Assembly (NCBI RefSeq): GCF_900107265.1
Contig: NZ_FNPJ01000022.1
Span: 1-41,628, forward strand
Length of the DNA stretch: 41,628 nt
Source: Nitrosomonas sp. Nm33
GTDB lineage: Bacteria; Pseudomonadota; Gammaproteobacteria; Burkholderiales; Nitrosomonadaceae
Direction of reading: 5' to 3'
Shown: piece after piece, positions 1-8,357 of the stretch
Layout of the letters: the number at the start of each line of letters is the position of its first letter
How positions within the stretch are numbered: the stretch's first letter is position 1
Program-made: the position numbers and the translations under genes
Notes under the pieces: generated by a model
The model's input: only the letters and a program-made list of their open reading frames with translations
What the model was told of the DNA's origin: nothing
Database searches by the model: none

Positions 1-34
1 TCGAATATTGAGTGCGCTTCTTACTCATCGTCAT
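1..34 (-). CDS. IS3-family transposase OrfA, N-terminal 11 codons only
   Basis: The minus strand reads MTMSKKRTQYS and then leaves the window. Such N termini (SKKRxQYS, normally followed by a FKAKVAL-type helix-turn-helix) are typical of IS3-family OrfA proteins, which bind the element ends. An AAAAGGAG ribosome-binding site lies just upstream. It is 4 nt from the first ATG (position 34) and 10 nt from the second (position 28), so either could start the protein. Only the N terminus is visible, so the family call rests on this short match plus the element end. Confidence 0.5.
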   Translation of the reverse strand, partial: MTMSKKRTQYS

Positions 35-95
35 TAAGCTCCTTTTTAATTTTGTCAGAGCTTAACAATCTGTACAGTTTTTGGGGACCACTTCA
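1..95 (-). mobile_element. IS3-family insertion sequence, one end, running off the window
   Basis: Read on the minus strand, an element end beginning TGAAGTGGTCCCC starts at position 95 and is followed about 60 bp later by the start of an OrfA-like reading frame. The 5'-TG terminus and the layout of end, short leader, ribosome-binding site and orfA fit the IS3 family. The element starts exactly where a phoH-like reading frame breaks. The rest lies outside the window, so the subgroup and the other end cannot be seen. Confidence 0.6.
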
Positions 96-203
96 GGTAA
101 TGGGAATGGCTACATCATTTTCTTCAAAGTTTTTAATGGAGTTGTGATCGAAAAGTAAAACAGAAGTATCCAATACATAAATTTTTTTAGCGCGTTTCGC
201 CAT
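93..203 (-). pseudogene. PhoH-like protein, N-terminal PIN-domain fragment cut by an IS
   Basis: The minus strand encodes 36 residues, including [14 protein letters not shown] and NDVAIPIT, and then a stop supplied by the inserted element. This is the start of the PIN nuclease-like domain at the N terminus of long PhoH-family proteins (PIN plus PhoH ATPase, about 460 residues in the family). The aspartate of LDTS is the usual first acidic residue of a PIN active site. The IS3 end begins directly after the codon for Thr36. No strong ribosome-binding site is visible upstream of the ATG. The fragment cannot be functional. Confidence 0.7.
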
Positions 204-265
204 GATTTTTGATGTGATTTATTATCACTAGAAGAGGTGCATAAGAAAATATACACCCTTTTTTA

Positions 266-472
266 TCAAAAAAACCACATAAAAATTTGTGCCCAAATAT
301 TCCCGGCCACTTTTATTTTTTGATTCAATGGGTCCCTGACCTGATCATAGAAGTGCTTGGCATTCCAATCTGAATGGCAACTGCGATATTGCTCGGTCAA
401 TCGTATAACTCCATCTACTGGTGCCCGCTGGTGTGATATCCGCATAGGTCGCTTATCCATCAGCGTTTTCAA
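266..472 (-). pseudogene. ISNCY-like transposase fragment
   Basis: A 68-residue frame contains ISHQRAPVDGVIRLTEQYR followed by DWNAKHFYDQ. This resembles the 'RAPVDxVxxLxxxYR...xNxxHFHE' segment before the catalytic domain of ISNCY-family transposases. The similarity ends after about 48 residues and no DDE catalytic core follows. Upstream on the minus strand the frame is broken by stops and shifts. It is a relic; its link to the IS3 end at 1-95 is only one of position. Confidence 0.5.
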
Positions 473-524
473 TCAACCTTTCTCATAACGGTTTACCTAA
501 CGACGAAATATTCGATCACTTACC

Positions 525-710
525 CAAACAGCAGCGTTGCTTCCGCTTGCATGAAGTAGCGTCTTTCCCAATCTCCATATGTTTTTTCAAATCATATTTC
601 CGTTTCTCCTGTATCATTCCACCCGTTTCATCTGAATCCCCTTCGGTTTCAGATGAAAATTATCAGATCATTTGTTACAAGCCTGGGCAAGTTTATTGGT
701 TGATTAAGGG
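525..710. repeat. Old direct repeat, copy 1
   Basis: This stretch shares its order of short motifs with 1392-1590: CAGCAGCGTTGCTTC, then TCTTTCC, CTTCAAATC-like, TCAGAT-rich and AATCAGATCA-like blocks. By eye the two are about two-thirds identical. It lies beside transposase debris and looks like decayed mobile-element sequence. No gene is visible in it; a possible frame at 547-771 has no recognisable content. Confidence 0.4.
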
Positions 711-760
711 TTTTTTTATATGTGTAATTAAATTGTCACATGAAGTAGATATCTTAGTGT

Positions 761-833
761 TTCAGGCTTAATCCTGAAGATATGATTTTGATAGAACTTT
801 TTATGTGAGGAAATAATGAATACAAAAGCAAGA
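761..833. repeat. 73-bp direct repeat, copy 1
   Basis: TTCAGGCTTAATCCTGAAG through to AATACAAAAGCAAGA recurs 135 bp downstream with roughly a dozen differences. The two copies form a short tandem structure in otherwise gene-free DNA. Confidence 0.55.
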
Positions 834-920
834 GCAATAACGACGCTGGCGCGCTGTTATTTAAGATTGGTTGCGCAAATAGTGATTCTGGTGGTTTCAG
901 GCTTGATTCTAAGAGTATGA
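816..920 (+). CDS. Possible 34-residue hydrophobic peptide
   Basis: An ATG follows GTGAGG at 5 nt and opens 34 codons. The start is basic (MNTKAR) and a hydrophobic stretch LVAQIVILVVSGLIL could form one membrane helix. The frame runs into the second copy of a 73-bp repeat, which supplies its stop codon, so it may be a chance product of the duplication. I recognise no family. Confidence 0.2.
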   Translation: MNTKARAITTLARCYLRLVAQIVILVVSGLILRV

Positions 921-967
921 TTTTAATAAAGCTTTTCATGTGAAAAATAATAAATACAGAAGCAAGA
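896..967. repeat. 73-bp direct repeat, copy 2
   Basis: This is the second, diverged copy of the repeat at 761-833. In this copy the ATG of the short hydrophobic frame is changed to ATA (AATAATAAATAC), so only the first copy could start a peptide. Confidence 0.55.
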
Positions 968-1207
968 AATGAAGAACCTCCCCCAGGGGGCGAGGTATAG
1001 GAAGGGTAGGGCTCATATATTTTGAGCTATCAATAGTTGATTTAATTCATATTCATTTGACCTGACTTCACTGCGTCACAGAGCTGGCTTTCCTCTAATT
1101 GCAGAGATGTTCATTCCGTTGGTTAATGCCGATATAGCCTGGGCCAGGGTTCCCCACATCGGTCCAACCATGCCACAGCGCAACATACCTGTTATCACCT
1201 TTTCCGA

Positions 1208-1353
1208 TTAATCAGTGACTGTCTGATTGTCGTGACATGCAATGTTCCAGATAAAATCCATTAGTACCCGTGCAATAGCCATGGTCGTCTATTGAGTGTT
1301 GTATCGGCAATACGCTTGCTTGTCACCTTTATCGCATCAATATATTCCTGCAA
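1208..1353 (-). pseudogene. IS110-like transposase C-terminal remnant
   Basis: On the minus strand, LQEYIDAIKVTSKRIADTT is followed in another frame by MAIARVLMDFIWNIACHD. IS110-family transposases carry an 'EYIxxI' helix in mid-protein and 'AIARELxGFIWAIA' at the C terminus. The two pieces here are fused by an internal deletion and a frameshift. The match is short and made by eye. The surrounding 968-1391 stretch holds nothing else that I recognise. Confidence 0.35.
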
Positions 1354-1391
1354 AACTAATTGAATAGATGGATAAGCCCGGTTGCTGCTAG

Positions 1392-1590
1392 GTTGCGGTA
1401 AACCACAGCAGCGTTGCTTCTACCTGCGTGAGGTAATATCTTTCCTAACCTTCTTATGCTTCTTCAAATCGTATCATTTCTGTCGCTACTCCGTTCGTCT
1501 TATCTAAAACCTGCCGTCGGATTCAGATAAAACCAATCAGATCAATTGCTATAAATCCGAGCAGTTTATTTGTTTTCTATATAAGTGTTA
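1392..1590. repeat. Old direct repeat, copy 2
   Basis: This is the diverged partner of 525-710. In both places it adjoins transposase debris on its left side, which suggests that related mobile sequences decayed in parallel. From 1591 to 1770 the DNA is AT-rich and holds no gene; it probably contains the promoter of the downstream heat-shock gene, though I could not pick clear -35/-10 boxes. Confidence 0.4.
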
Positions 1591-1770
1591 GCACGTATAT
1601 TCTTTTGTTATTTATTGTTTATTATAGATATTGATTTCAATATTAGACCCTTATTTCATCTTATTTTCTTACATTAAAACTTGGAGATCGATCGAATGAG
1701 AAAGGGAATAGCGGAATCTCCAATCAAGACTACGCTGCTAATTAAAAAGGCGACAATTAAGTAATTCATG

Positions 1771-1839
1771 CTTCTTTTTGTAGCTTCTGGTTTGAGAAGC
1801 TAATTGACTTAAAAAATGGTCGCTTTCATAGATAAGGAG
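1771..1839 (+). promoter_or_regulatory. Candidate structured 5' leader (RNA thermometer-like) of hsp20
   Basis: A perfect 8-bp stem (TAGCTTCT/AGAAGCTA, 1781-1802, 6-nt loop) stands upstream of the gene. A pyrimidine run CTTCTTTTT at 1771-1779 can pair, with one G-U, to the ribosome-binding site AAGGAG at 1834-1839. Masking of the ribosome-binding site by U-rich runs is known for ROSE and fourU thermometers of small heat-shock genes. That this leader works this way is inference; no transcription start is known. Confidence 0.3.
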
Positions 1840-1846
1840 AACTATT

Positions 1847-2380
1847 ATGACAAGTACCAAACGTCCATCTCAGCCAAGTGAAATAAGTGCCGAGAAACCA
1901 CCTTCTACTCCCCTTGGTGAGACAACAGCCACACAACCGCCTCCTGGAGAGACCACTATTATAAAACCATCTTCAGTTCTGCCCAGTAATGTCACTGATC
2001 TACTTGTTACTCTTGGAGATTGGCTCGGTAATGTAGGCATACATATAGGAGAAATTCCACAAATGAAAGCTGATTTAATCGAAAATCCTTCTGCTTATAC
2101 TCTGCATGCAGATATTCCTGGTGTAAATAAAAGCGACATAAAAGTTCAATTGGAAAGTAGCTGTGTTGTCATTAGTGTTGAAAAAAAGAAAGAGGCAGAG
2201 CAAAAAGAAGGTGAAAGAATAATTTCTTGCGAACGCACTTGTGAACCAGTTTCCCGCACATTTAGACTGGATGAGGAAATAGATTTGAATAAGGCTCAAG
2301 CCCAATATGAAAATGGTGTGCTGAAATTGACATTGCCAAAAAAATATGTGAAAACAATCAAGGAGCTCCAAATCGCATAA
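1847..2380 (+). CDS. Hsp20/alpha-crystallin family small heat-shock protein
   Basis: Small heat-shock proteins are ATP-independent cytoplasmic chaperones that hold unfolding proteins. The 177-residue product has a low-complexity N-terminal arm rich in Pro, Ser and Thr (about residues 1-50). An alpha-crystallin domain follows from about residue 75 to 170, with the family features YTLHADIPGVNKSDIKV, the arginine-rich SRTFRL strand and ENGVLKLTLPKK near the end. The ATG is preceded by AAGGAG at 7 nt. The gene stands alone, with mobile-element debris upstream and the phosphate operon downstream. The N-terminal arm is longer and more repetitive than in IbpA-type proteins. Confidence 0.9.
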   Translation: MTSTKRPSQPSEISAEKPPSTPLGETTATQPPPGETTIIKPSSVLPSNVTDLLVTLGDWLGNVGIHIGEIPQMKADLIENPSAYTLHADIPGVNKSDIKVQLESSCVVISVEKKKEAEQKEGERIISCERTCEPVSRTFRLDEEIDLNKAQAQYENGVLKLTLPKKYVKTIKELQIA

Positions 2381-2642
2381 TTAAGGAAATTCTCCTGCCT
2401 GTAAACAGGGAATAATTTTTTTCTGCAAAGGAAGATAATTACGCCTAAGTTTGTAGGTGATGGTATACAGAGTAAAACGACAAGCTACTTTAACCTTATC
2501 CTGACTGAATTTATTTATTGAGGTCAGAAGCTAGGGTACACGCTTTAGTGAAGTTATGTGATCGAGATTACAAAAACGTTCATTCAGATGGCTTCATAGC
2601 TGGGAAAGCGAATCCTGTTTGGGATGCTATATGCACTTCGAG
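2381..2642. other. Intergenic stretch with a weak hairpin
   Basis: CCTGTAAACAGG at 2397-2408, followed by a T run from 2415, could be a weak terminator for the heat-shock gene. I see no gene here. Confidence 0.3.
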
Positions 2643-2676
2643 TGTCATAATCATGTAACAATAGCGCAGTATAACT
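2643..2676 (+). promoter_or_regulatory. Pho box and -10 box of the pst operon
   Basis: TGTCATA (2643-2649) and TGTAACA (2654-2660) are two near-consensus half-sites with an 11-bp period, as in PhoB-binding Pho boxes (consensus CTGTCATAWAWCTGTCAYA). Nine bases after the second half-site lies TATAAC (2670-2675). This is the usual arrangement in which a Pho box replaces the -35 element. It lies about 70-100 bp upstream of pstS, so the operon is probably activated by PhoB during phosphate limitation. Confidence 0.75.
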
Positions 2677-2745
2677 TAGTCATGGTGAGGGAAATGTAAT
2701 CATCCATTCTGAAACTGATCAGCGTGTTTTCTCGAGGAGAAAGAA

Positions 2746-3783
2746 GTGTCTGGAAAATCATTTATTCTGGCAGTTGTTCTAATGGTTTCTGCCGGTTCAG
2801 GCTTAACCCAAGCCGCACGCGATTATATTAGTATTGTTGGCTCCTCGACGGTTTATCCCTTTGCTACTGTAGTGGCTGAAACTTTCGGTAAAACATCTGG
2901 TTTTAAAACACCGAAAATTGAATCTACAGGTACAGGCGGTGGTTTTAAGCTCTTTTGTGGCGGGATAGGTGTGGAACATCCTGATATTACCAATGCTTCT
3001 CGTGCGATTAAAAAATCAGAGGTCGACTTGTGTGCAGCAAACGGTATCGCTGAGGCTATTGAGGTAAAAATTGGCTATGACGGTATTGCCATTGCCAGTT
3101 CCAAGAAAACTGAGCCATTGCAACTTTCACGGAAAGATCTGTTTTTAGCGCTAGCCAAGAATGTACCCGATCCCAAGGGCAGCGAAAAGCTGGTTCCCAA
3201 TCCCTACAAGACCTGGAAGGATGTGAATTCAAAATTACCCAATGTTGCTATTGAAGTGCTGGGTCCGCCTCCCACCTCGGGTACTCGCGATGCATTTGTC
3301 GAGCTTGCCATGGAAGGGGGGTGTAAAAAGTTTGACTGGATTGCAGCGATAGAAAAAAAGGATGAAAAGCAATATAAGGCAATTTGTCAAACAATCCGTG
3401 AAGACGGCGCTTATGTCGAGGCAGGTGAAAACGATAACCTGATTTTGCAGAAGCTACAGGCAAATCCAAAAGCGCTGGGCATTTTCGGTTTTAACTTCCT
3501 GGATCAAAATATTGACAAGGTACAAGGTTCAGTCATTGACGGCGTTGCACCAACGTTTGACACGATCGCAGATCACAGTTATCCGATTTCCCGTCCGCTA
3601 TTTTTTTATGTGAAGAAAGCGCATGTTGGCATGATTCCAGGAATCAAGGAATATTTAAACGAGTTTACCAGTGAAAAAGCTTGGGGTGATAATGGCTATT
3701 TATCAGACAGAGGCCTGATTCCTTTGCCAACCGCCGAGCGTGCTAAGGTTGCTCAGACTGTTAAGCAGCTAATTGCAAATTAA
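2746..3783 (+). CDS. pstS: Phosphate ABC transporter substrate-binding protein PstS
   Basis: PstS captures inorganic phosphate in the periplasm and delivers it to PstCA. The product has 345 residues. A signal peptide ends around TQA-ARDY (about residue 23). The phosphate-binding segments are SIVGSSTVYPFA near the mature N terminus, ESTGTGGGFKLFC, and NASRAIKKSE. A later STSGTR-like segment appears as PTSGTRDAFVE. The start is a GTG 5 nt after an AGGAGAAAG ribosome-binding site. It is the first gene of pstSCAB-phoU and follows a Pho box. Confidence 0.95.
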   Translation: MSGKSFILAVVLMVSAGSGLTQAARDYISIVGSSTVYPFATVVAETFGKTSGFKTPKIESTGTGGGFKLFCGGIGVEHPDITNASRAIKKSEVDLCAANGIAEAIEVKIGYDGIAIASSKKTEPLQLSRKDLFLALAKNVPDPKGSEKLVPNPYKTWKDVNSKLPNVAIEVLGPPPTSGTRDAFVELAMEGGCKKFDWIAAIEKKDEKQYKAICQTIREDGAYVEAGENDNLILQKLQANPKALGIFGFNFLDQNIDKVQGSVIDGVAPTFDTIADHSYPISRPLFFYVKKAHVGMIPGIKEYLNEFTSEKAWGDNGYLSDRGLIPLPTAERAKVAQTVKQLIAN

Positions 3784-3855
3784 TCTGTAATTAACCGATT
3801 GTAATAGGGTGAGGCAGTTGTACTCTGCGCCACCCTTGCAGACTTGATAGCATAT

Positions 3856-5238
3856 ATGCATACGCTTACTCTTGTTTTTATCTTGCTTTTATTAATGGTG
3901 GCCTGTTTCTATTTTGGGCGCCGGCGTGCTTTGGTAGTTTCGAATGGTGATATTCGGAAGCTCAACTCATTGCCTGTTTACTATGGCTACTACACAGCAC
4001 TCTGGTGTGGTATTCCTGCGTTTATCATTTTTGCTTTTTGGCAGTTTTCTGAATCAGCGATTATCACAAATCTTGTTATTGCAGGTCTTCCTGAAGATGT
4101 CACCTCACTTTCAAAACAACAATTAAATCTTGTAATCAACGAAATTCGCAACATAGTAAACGGGAACATTGTAGCTGGCACGGCTCGCCCGGAAATCGCC
4201 GCAGCAGCTGACCGCTATCGAGAATTGCAGACTATCAGTAATATTGCATTATTCGTTGTGATGATGGCATTCGGTCTGACTGGCGCTGCCTATGCATTAT
4301 CTCGTGTTGATCAGCAACATAGAGCACGCAATAAGGTTGAAAATACGATTCTGGTTTTTCTGATAGCTTGTTCTACCATCGCGATATTTACAACGTTGGG
4401 TATCGTATTGTCAGTTTTATTCGAGGCAATACGCTTTTTCCAGTCGGTGCCCATTACCGACTTTCTATTTGGATTGCAATGGAGTCCTCAAACTGCCATT
4501 CGACCCGGCCAGGTTGGTGCATCGGGCGCATTTGGTGCTGTCCCCTTGTTTGTTGGCACCATGCTGGTATCTGTCATTGCCATGGTGGTCGCTGTGCCCA
4601 TTGGTCTGATGTCCGCCATCTATTTATCTGAGTATGCGTCGTCGCGTTTGCGTGCCTTGAGCAAACCGATGCTTGAAATTCTTGCTGGTATTCCAACAGT
4701 CGTATATGGATTCTTTGCAGCGTTAACGGTTGCTCCCTTTTTTCGAGGTTGGGGTGAGTCGCTGGGACTGGATATTTCATCTGAAAGCGCCTTGGCTGCA
4801 GGTGTGGTGATGGGAATCATGATTATTCCGTTTGTATCGTCACTTTCTGATGATGTGATCTATGCGGTGCCCCAATCATTGCGAGATGGCGCTTACAGTC
4901 TAGGGGCAACGCAATCTGAAACCATCAGAAAAATTGTTATACCAGCAGCGCTTCCTGGAATTGTAGCCGGTATCCTGCTGGCGGTGTCACGTGCCATTGG
5001 TGAGACCATGATTGTGGTAATGGCAGCGGGCCTCGCAGCAAACTTGACCATCAATCCATTAGAATCCGTTACGACTGTAACCGTCCAAATTGTCACTTTG
5101 CTGGTTGGCGACCAGGAGTTCGATAGTCCGAAAACACTGGCTGCATTTGCATTGGGACTGATGCTTTTTGTGGTAACGCTGATACTCAATGTGATTGCAT
5201 TGTATGTGGTGAAAAAATATCGTGAACAATATGAATAA
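3856..5238 (+). CDS. pstC: Phosphate ABC transporter permease PstC
   Basis: PstC is one of the two inner-membrane permeases of the high-affinity phosphate importer. I chose the ATG at 3856 (MHTLTLVF); an in-frame TTG at 3844 adds four residues, and neither has a clear ribosome-binding site. The protein has about 460 residues, well above the roughly 320 of E. coli PstC. The extra length is an N-terminal portion with added membrane segments and a polar region (residues 55-130) before the permease core. The cytoplasmic coupling motif SLGATQSETIRKIVIPAALPGI, which contacts PstB, is intact. The 3' end overlaps pstA. Confidence 0.92.
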   Translation: MHTLTLVFILLLLMVACFYFGRRRALVVSNGDIRKLNSLPVYYGYYTALWCGIPAFIIFAFWQFSESAIITNLVIAGLPEDVTSLSKQQLNLVINEIRNIVNGNIVAGTARPEIAAAADRYRELQTISNIALFVVMMAFGLTGAAYALSRVDQQHRARNKVENTILVFLIACSTIAIFTTLGIVLSVLFEAIRFFQSVPITDFLFGLQWSPQTAIRPGQVGASGAFGAVPLFVGTMLVSVIAMVVAVPIGLMSAIYLSEYASSRLRALSKPMLEILAGIPTVVYGFFAALTVAPFFRGWGESLGLDISSESALAAGVVMGIMIIPFVSSLSDDVIYAVPQSLRDGAYSLGATQSETIRKIVIPAALPGIVAGILLAVSRAIGETMIVVMAAGLAANLTINPLESVTTVTVQIVTLLVGDQEFDSPKTLAAFALGLMLFVVTLILNVIALYVVKKYREQYE

Positions 5239-6529
5239 ATTAGCCTCTTCTAGACCGAAAACGATTGATCTGATCAATGCAAGCCTGCCTAAACGACACT
5301 TATCTGAAAAGTTGTTTCGGAGTATTGGTCTGATATCCATCATGATGGGTCTGATGTTTCTTTTTATGCTGTTCTACGGCATTGTGTCAAAAGGTTACAC
5401 TGCTTTTCAGCAAACATTCATTCAACTGGAAATGAATTTTGATGAACAGTTGCTCGATCCGGAAGGGACACGACACCGTGATGCGCTTTCTACTGTCGAC
5501 TATAGTGGTCTAGTCAAAGCAAGCTTGGGCAAGATGTTCCCTGATGTAACTGATCGTAATGAAAAGCGCCTGTTATATAGTCTTGTCAGCACGGGTGCGA
5601 CTTATCAGTTGAGGAAGATGGTTATGGATAAACCCGCTCTGATTGGGCAAGCCCAACAGGTATGGGTGCCGGCGGATGATGAGGTAGATATGTTAATTAA
5701 GGGACATGTGATGCGTGATGTGCCCGAGACAGAACGTCGTCTGCGGGATGTGCAGATTTCGTGGCTTGATCAGTTGGAAGCCAAAGAAAAGCTGGTGCTT
5801 AAGTTTAATACGGCATTTTTTACCAACGGTGATTCACGTGAACCGGAGCTGGCTGGAATATGGGGTGCATTGATGGGATCGATTTACACTCTGATCGTGA
5901 CCTTGATATTATCGTTTCCAATGGGCGTTGCCACAGCAATTTATCTGGAAGAATTTGCTCCCAAAAATAAATGGACAGATTTAATCGAGGTTAATATCAA
6001 CAATCTTGCTGCTGTGCCATCCATCATTTTTGGGCTACTGGGTCTGGCTGTGTTCATTAACTTCATGAGTTTTCCTCGTTCAGCACCACTGGTTGGAGGA
6101 TTAGTGCTTGCCTTTATGACCTTGCCTACGATTATCATTGCCAGCCGTGGAGCCTTAAAGTCTGTTCCACCTTCCATACGTGAAGCGGCTCTTGGCGTGG
6201 GCGCATCAGCAATGCAGACAGTCTATTTTCATGTGTTGCCGCTTGCTATTCCAGGAATTCTTACGGGAACGATTATTGGCATGGCTCGCGCGTTGGGTGA
6301 GACAGCACCCTTGCTAATGATTGGCATGGTCGCTTTTATCGTTAATATACCATCAAACATATTTGATCCAGCGACGGTACTCCCAGTACAAATCTTCTTA
6401 TGGGCAGACAGTCCAGAACGTGCATTCGTTGAACGTACCTCAGCAGCAATTATGGTGCTACTGGGGTTTCTTTTTATCATGAATGCGCTGGCGATCATCC
6501 TTCGCAAGAAATTCGAGCGGCGCTGGTAA
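5222..6529 (+). CDS. pstA: Phosphate ABC transporter permease PstA
   Basis: This is the second membrane permease of the phosphate importer. The 435-residue product has one N-terminal membrane helix (about residues 35-60), a long polar insert to about residue 200, and then the five-helix permease core. The coupling loop reads [28 protein letters not shown]. coli PstA has about 296 residues, so the insert is a marked enlargement that parallels the one in PstC. The start is GTG at 5222 or ATG at 5231; both overlap the end of pstC, which suggests coupled translation. Confidence 0.92.
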   Translation: MNNMNKLASSRPKTIDLINASLPKRHLSEKLFRSIGLISIMMGLMFLFMLFYGIVSKGYTAFQQTFIQLEMNFDEQLLDPEGTRHRDALSTVDYSGLVKASLGKMFPDVTDRNEKRLLYSLVSTGATYQLRKMVMDKPALIGQAQQVWVPADDEVDMLIKGHVMRDVPETERRLRDVQISWLDQLEAKEKLVLKFNTAFFTNGDSREPELAGIWGALMGSIYTLIVTLILSFPMGVATAIYLEEFAPKNKWTDLIEVNINNLAAVPSIIFGLLGLAVFINFMSFPRSAPLVGGLVLAFMTLPTIIIASRGALKSVPPSIREAALGVGASAMQTVYFHVLPLAIPGILTGTIIGMARALGETAPLLMIGMVAFIVNIPSNIFDPATVLPVQIFLWADSPERAFVERTSAAIMVLLGFLFIMNALAIILRKKFERRW

Positions 6530-6552
6530 AGTTATTCAGGAAAGGGGGTTTG

Positions 6553-7452
6553 ATGGCCGATATCGTTGAAATAGAACAGCAAGACAATCAGATTGAACGT
6601 CGAAAAAAAGAGCGAAGAAAGCAAACCAGAATACACCTACAAACAGCCATAGTCACCCGGGATAACAGGCAAACTATAGGAGAGATTACCGTCGCTGATC
6701 CTCGCATACGCTGCACTGATATCGATGTTTTTTATGGCGACAAGCATGCCGTCAGGAATGTTACGCTCGACATCGGTCGCCAAGAGATTATTGCCATGAT
6801 TGGTCCATCCGGTTGCGGAAAATCCACTTTTCTGCGTTGTTTCAATCGAATGAATGACACCATAGAAAACTGTCATGTGACCGGAAAAATCATGATGGAT
6901 GGCCAAGATATCAATGACAAGTCAATTGATGTAGTGCCCTTGCGTGCCAAGGTTGGAATGGTTTTCCAGAAACCCAATCCTTTTCCAAAATCCGTATACG
7001 AAAACGTTGCATTTGGACCACGCATTCATGGTCTAGCCAAAGACAAAGTCGAGCTGGATGAAATCGTGGTGACAAGTTTGAAAAGAGCAGGGCTTTGGGA
7101 AGAAGTCAAAGACCGTCTTGATCAGCCAGGAACGAGCTTGTCCGGTGGGCAACAGCAGCGTTTGTGTATCGCGCGTGCGATTGCAGTCAATCCAGAAGTC
7201 ATTCTCATGGATGAGCCTTGTTCTGCGCTTGATCCTATCGCGACTACCAAAATTGAAGAGTTGATGGATAAACTGTGTGCCGATTATTCAATCGTTATTG
7301 TAACGCACAACATGCAACAGGCTGCGCGTGTGTCGCATCGTACCGCGTATTTTCACCTCGGCGATCTAATCGAGGTCGGTACAACCGAACAGATTTTCAC
7401 CAAGCCTGGGCATCAGTTGACTGAAGATTATATTACAGGCCGTTTTGGTTAA
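6553..7452 (+). CDS. pstB: Phosphate ABC transporter ATPase PstB
   Basis: PstB hydrolyses ATP to drive phosphate import through PstCA. The ATG at 6553 lies 4 nt after an AAAGGGGG ribosome-binding site. The Walker A motif GPSGCGKST, the signature LSGGQQQR and the Walker [14 protein letters not shown] are intact, followed by a switch histidine in IVTHNMQQA. The 299-residue protein is longer than usual because of an N-terminal extension of about 45-50 residues that is strongly charged ([12 protein letters not shown]). The extension's role is unknown. Confidence 0.95.
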   Translation: MADIVEIEQQDNQIERRKKERRKQTRIHLQTAIVTRDNRQTIGEITVADPRIRCTDIDVFYGDKHAVRNVTLDIGRQEIIAMIGPSGCGKSTFLRCFNRMNDTIENCHVTGKIMMDGQDINDKSIDVVPLRAKVGMVFQKPNPFPKSVYENVAFGPRIHGLAKDKVELDEIVVTSLKRAGLWEEVKDRLDQPGTSLSGGQQQRLCIARAIAVNPEVILMDEPCSALDPIATTKIEELMDKLCADYSIVIVTHNMQQAARVSHRTAYFHLGDLIEVGTTEQIFTKPGHQLTEDYITGRFG

Positions 7453-7481
7453 ATGCTTAAAGCGAATCAAGGAGAATGAAC

Positions 7482-8183
7482 ATGTCTACCCGACTCGAAG
7501 GTCATACCTTTCGACGTTTTGATGGCGAGTTGTATCGCCTTCATACTGAGGTACTACAAATGGCTGGACTTGTTTATGATCAAGTCCAAATGGCGCTTGA
7601 ATCTTTACAGCAGCAAAATCTGGATATTGTACGGATAGTAAATGAAAGAGAATCGCAGGTAGACGCTTTGGAAAAAAATATAGACAGTGCAATCACTGAA
7701 ATACTGGCAAAACGCAGCCCGGTAGCTCGTGATTTGCGGGCCGTCATGGCTTTCTCAAAAGCAGTCACTGACCTTGAACGCTTAGGTGATGAAGCTACTA
7801 AAATAGCTTATATTGCTACAACCCTGTATAACAATGAGCACACTAACCCAAGTAATTATTTGCTCCGAGACGTCAGTGTAATGGGCAAACTTGCATGTGC
7901 CTTGCTAAAAGAAGCGATTGAAATTCTGGATGTTCTTGATCTGGAGAGAGCTGAAAAGCTGTTAAACAGCCATGATGATCTTGACGAAGAATTCCAGGCA
8001 GGTTTACGAAGGCTTACCACATACGTGCTAGAAGATGCGCGAAACGTTGGGCACATCATCAATATTGTGCTGGTCATGAAATCACTGATGCGTGTTGGTG
8101 AGCACGCTCGCAATTTGGCGGAGTATGCAGTGTATATGGTTAGCGGTGAGGATATTCGACATACCGAGATTGAACAAGCTTGA
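7482..8183 (+). CDS. phoU: Phosphate-signalling protein PhoU
   Basis: PhoU links the state of the Pst transporter to the PhoR/PhoB regulatory pair and limits phosphate uptake. The 233-residue product is all-helical, with two PhoU repeats, each carrying the acidic/Arg metal-binding pattern (for example DLRAVMAFSKAVTDLERLGDEA and HIINIVLVMKSLMRVGEHARNLAEYAVYM). The ATG at 7482 is 7 nt after AAGGAG; an ATG at 7476 in the same frame is too close to that site. It is the last gene of the operon. PhoR and PhoB are not in the window. Confidence 0.93.
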   Translation: MSTRLEGHTFRRFDGELYRLHTEVLQMAGLVYDQVQMALESLQQQNLDIVRIVNERESQVDALEKNIDSAITEILAKRSPVARDLRAVMAFSKAVTDLERLGDEATKIAYIATTLYNNEHTNPSNYLLRDVSVMGKLACALLKEAIEILDVLDLERAEKLLNSHDDLDEEFQAGLRRLTTYVLEDARNVGHIINIVLVMKSLMRVGEHARNLAEYAVYMVSGEDIRHTEIEQA

Positions 8184-8287
8184 GCCAATACTTCATAGTT
8201 TAGTCTAGAGCTTTCCTTGCGATACGTCTGCTCATATCCAGCGCCATAACGCTGCTCCTGGTTTTTGCTAAAATCAAGCGATGAATA

Positions 8288-8317
8288 TTAAACCTAAAAA
8301 CGGTTTTTAGGTTTAAA
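8288..8317. repeat. Perfect palindrome resembling collapsed element ends
   Basis: CCTAAAAAC directly joins GGTTTTTAGG, flanked by TTAAA on the left and TTTAAA on the right. The arms equal the terminal repeats of the element at 21853-22090, and the left flank equals its TTAAA target duplication. It could be an element that has lost its whole interior, or simply a terminator for the pst-phoU operon. Confidence 0.45.
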
Positions 8318-8357
8318 GTTTAAACAAAATTTCTTTTACACCAACTACAGGTAAGAA

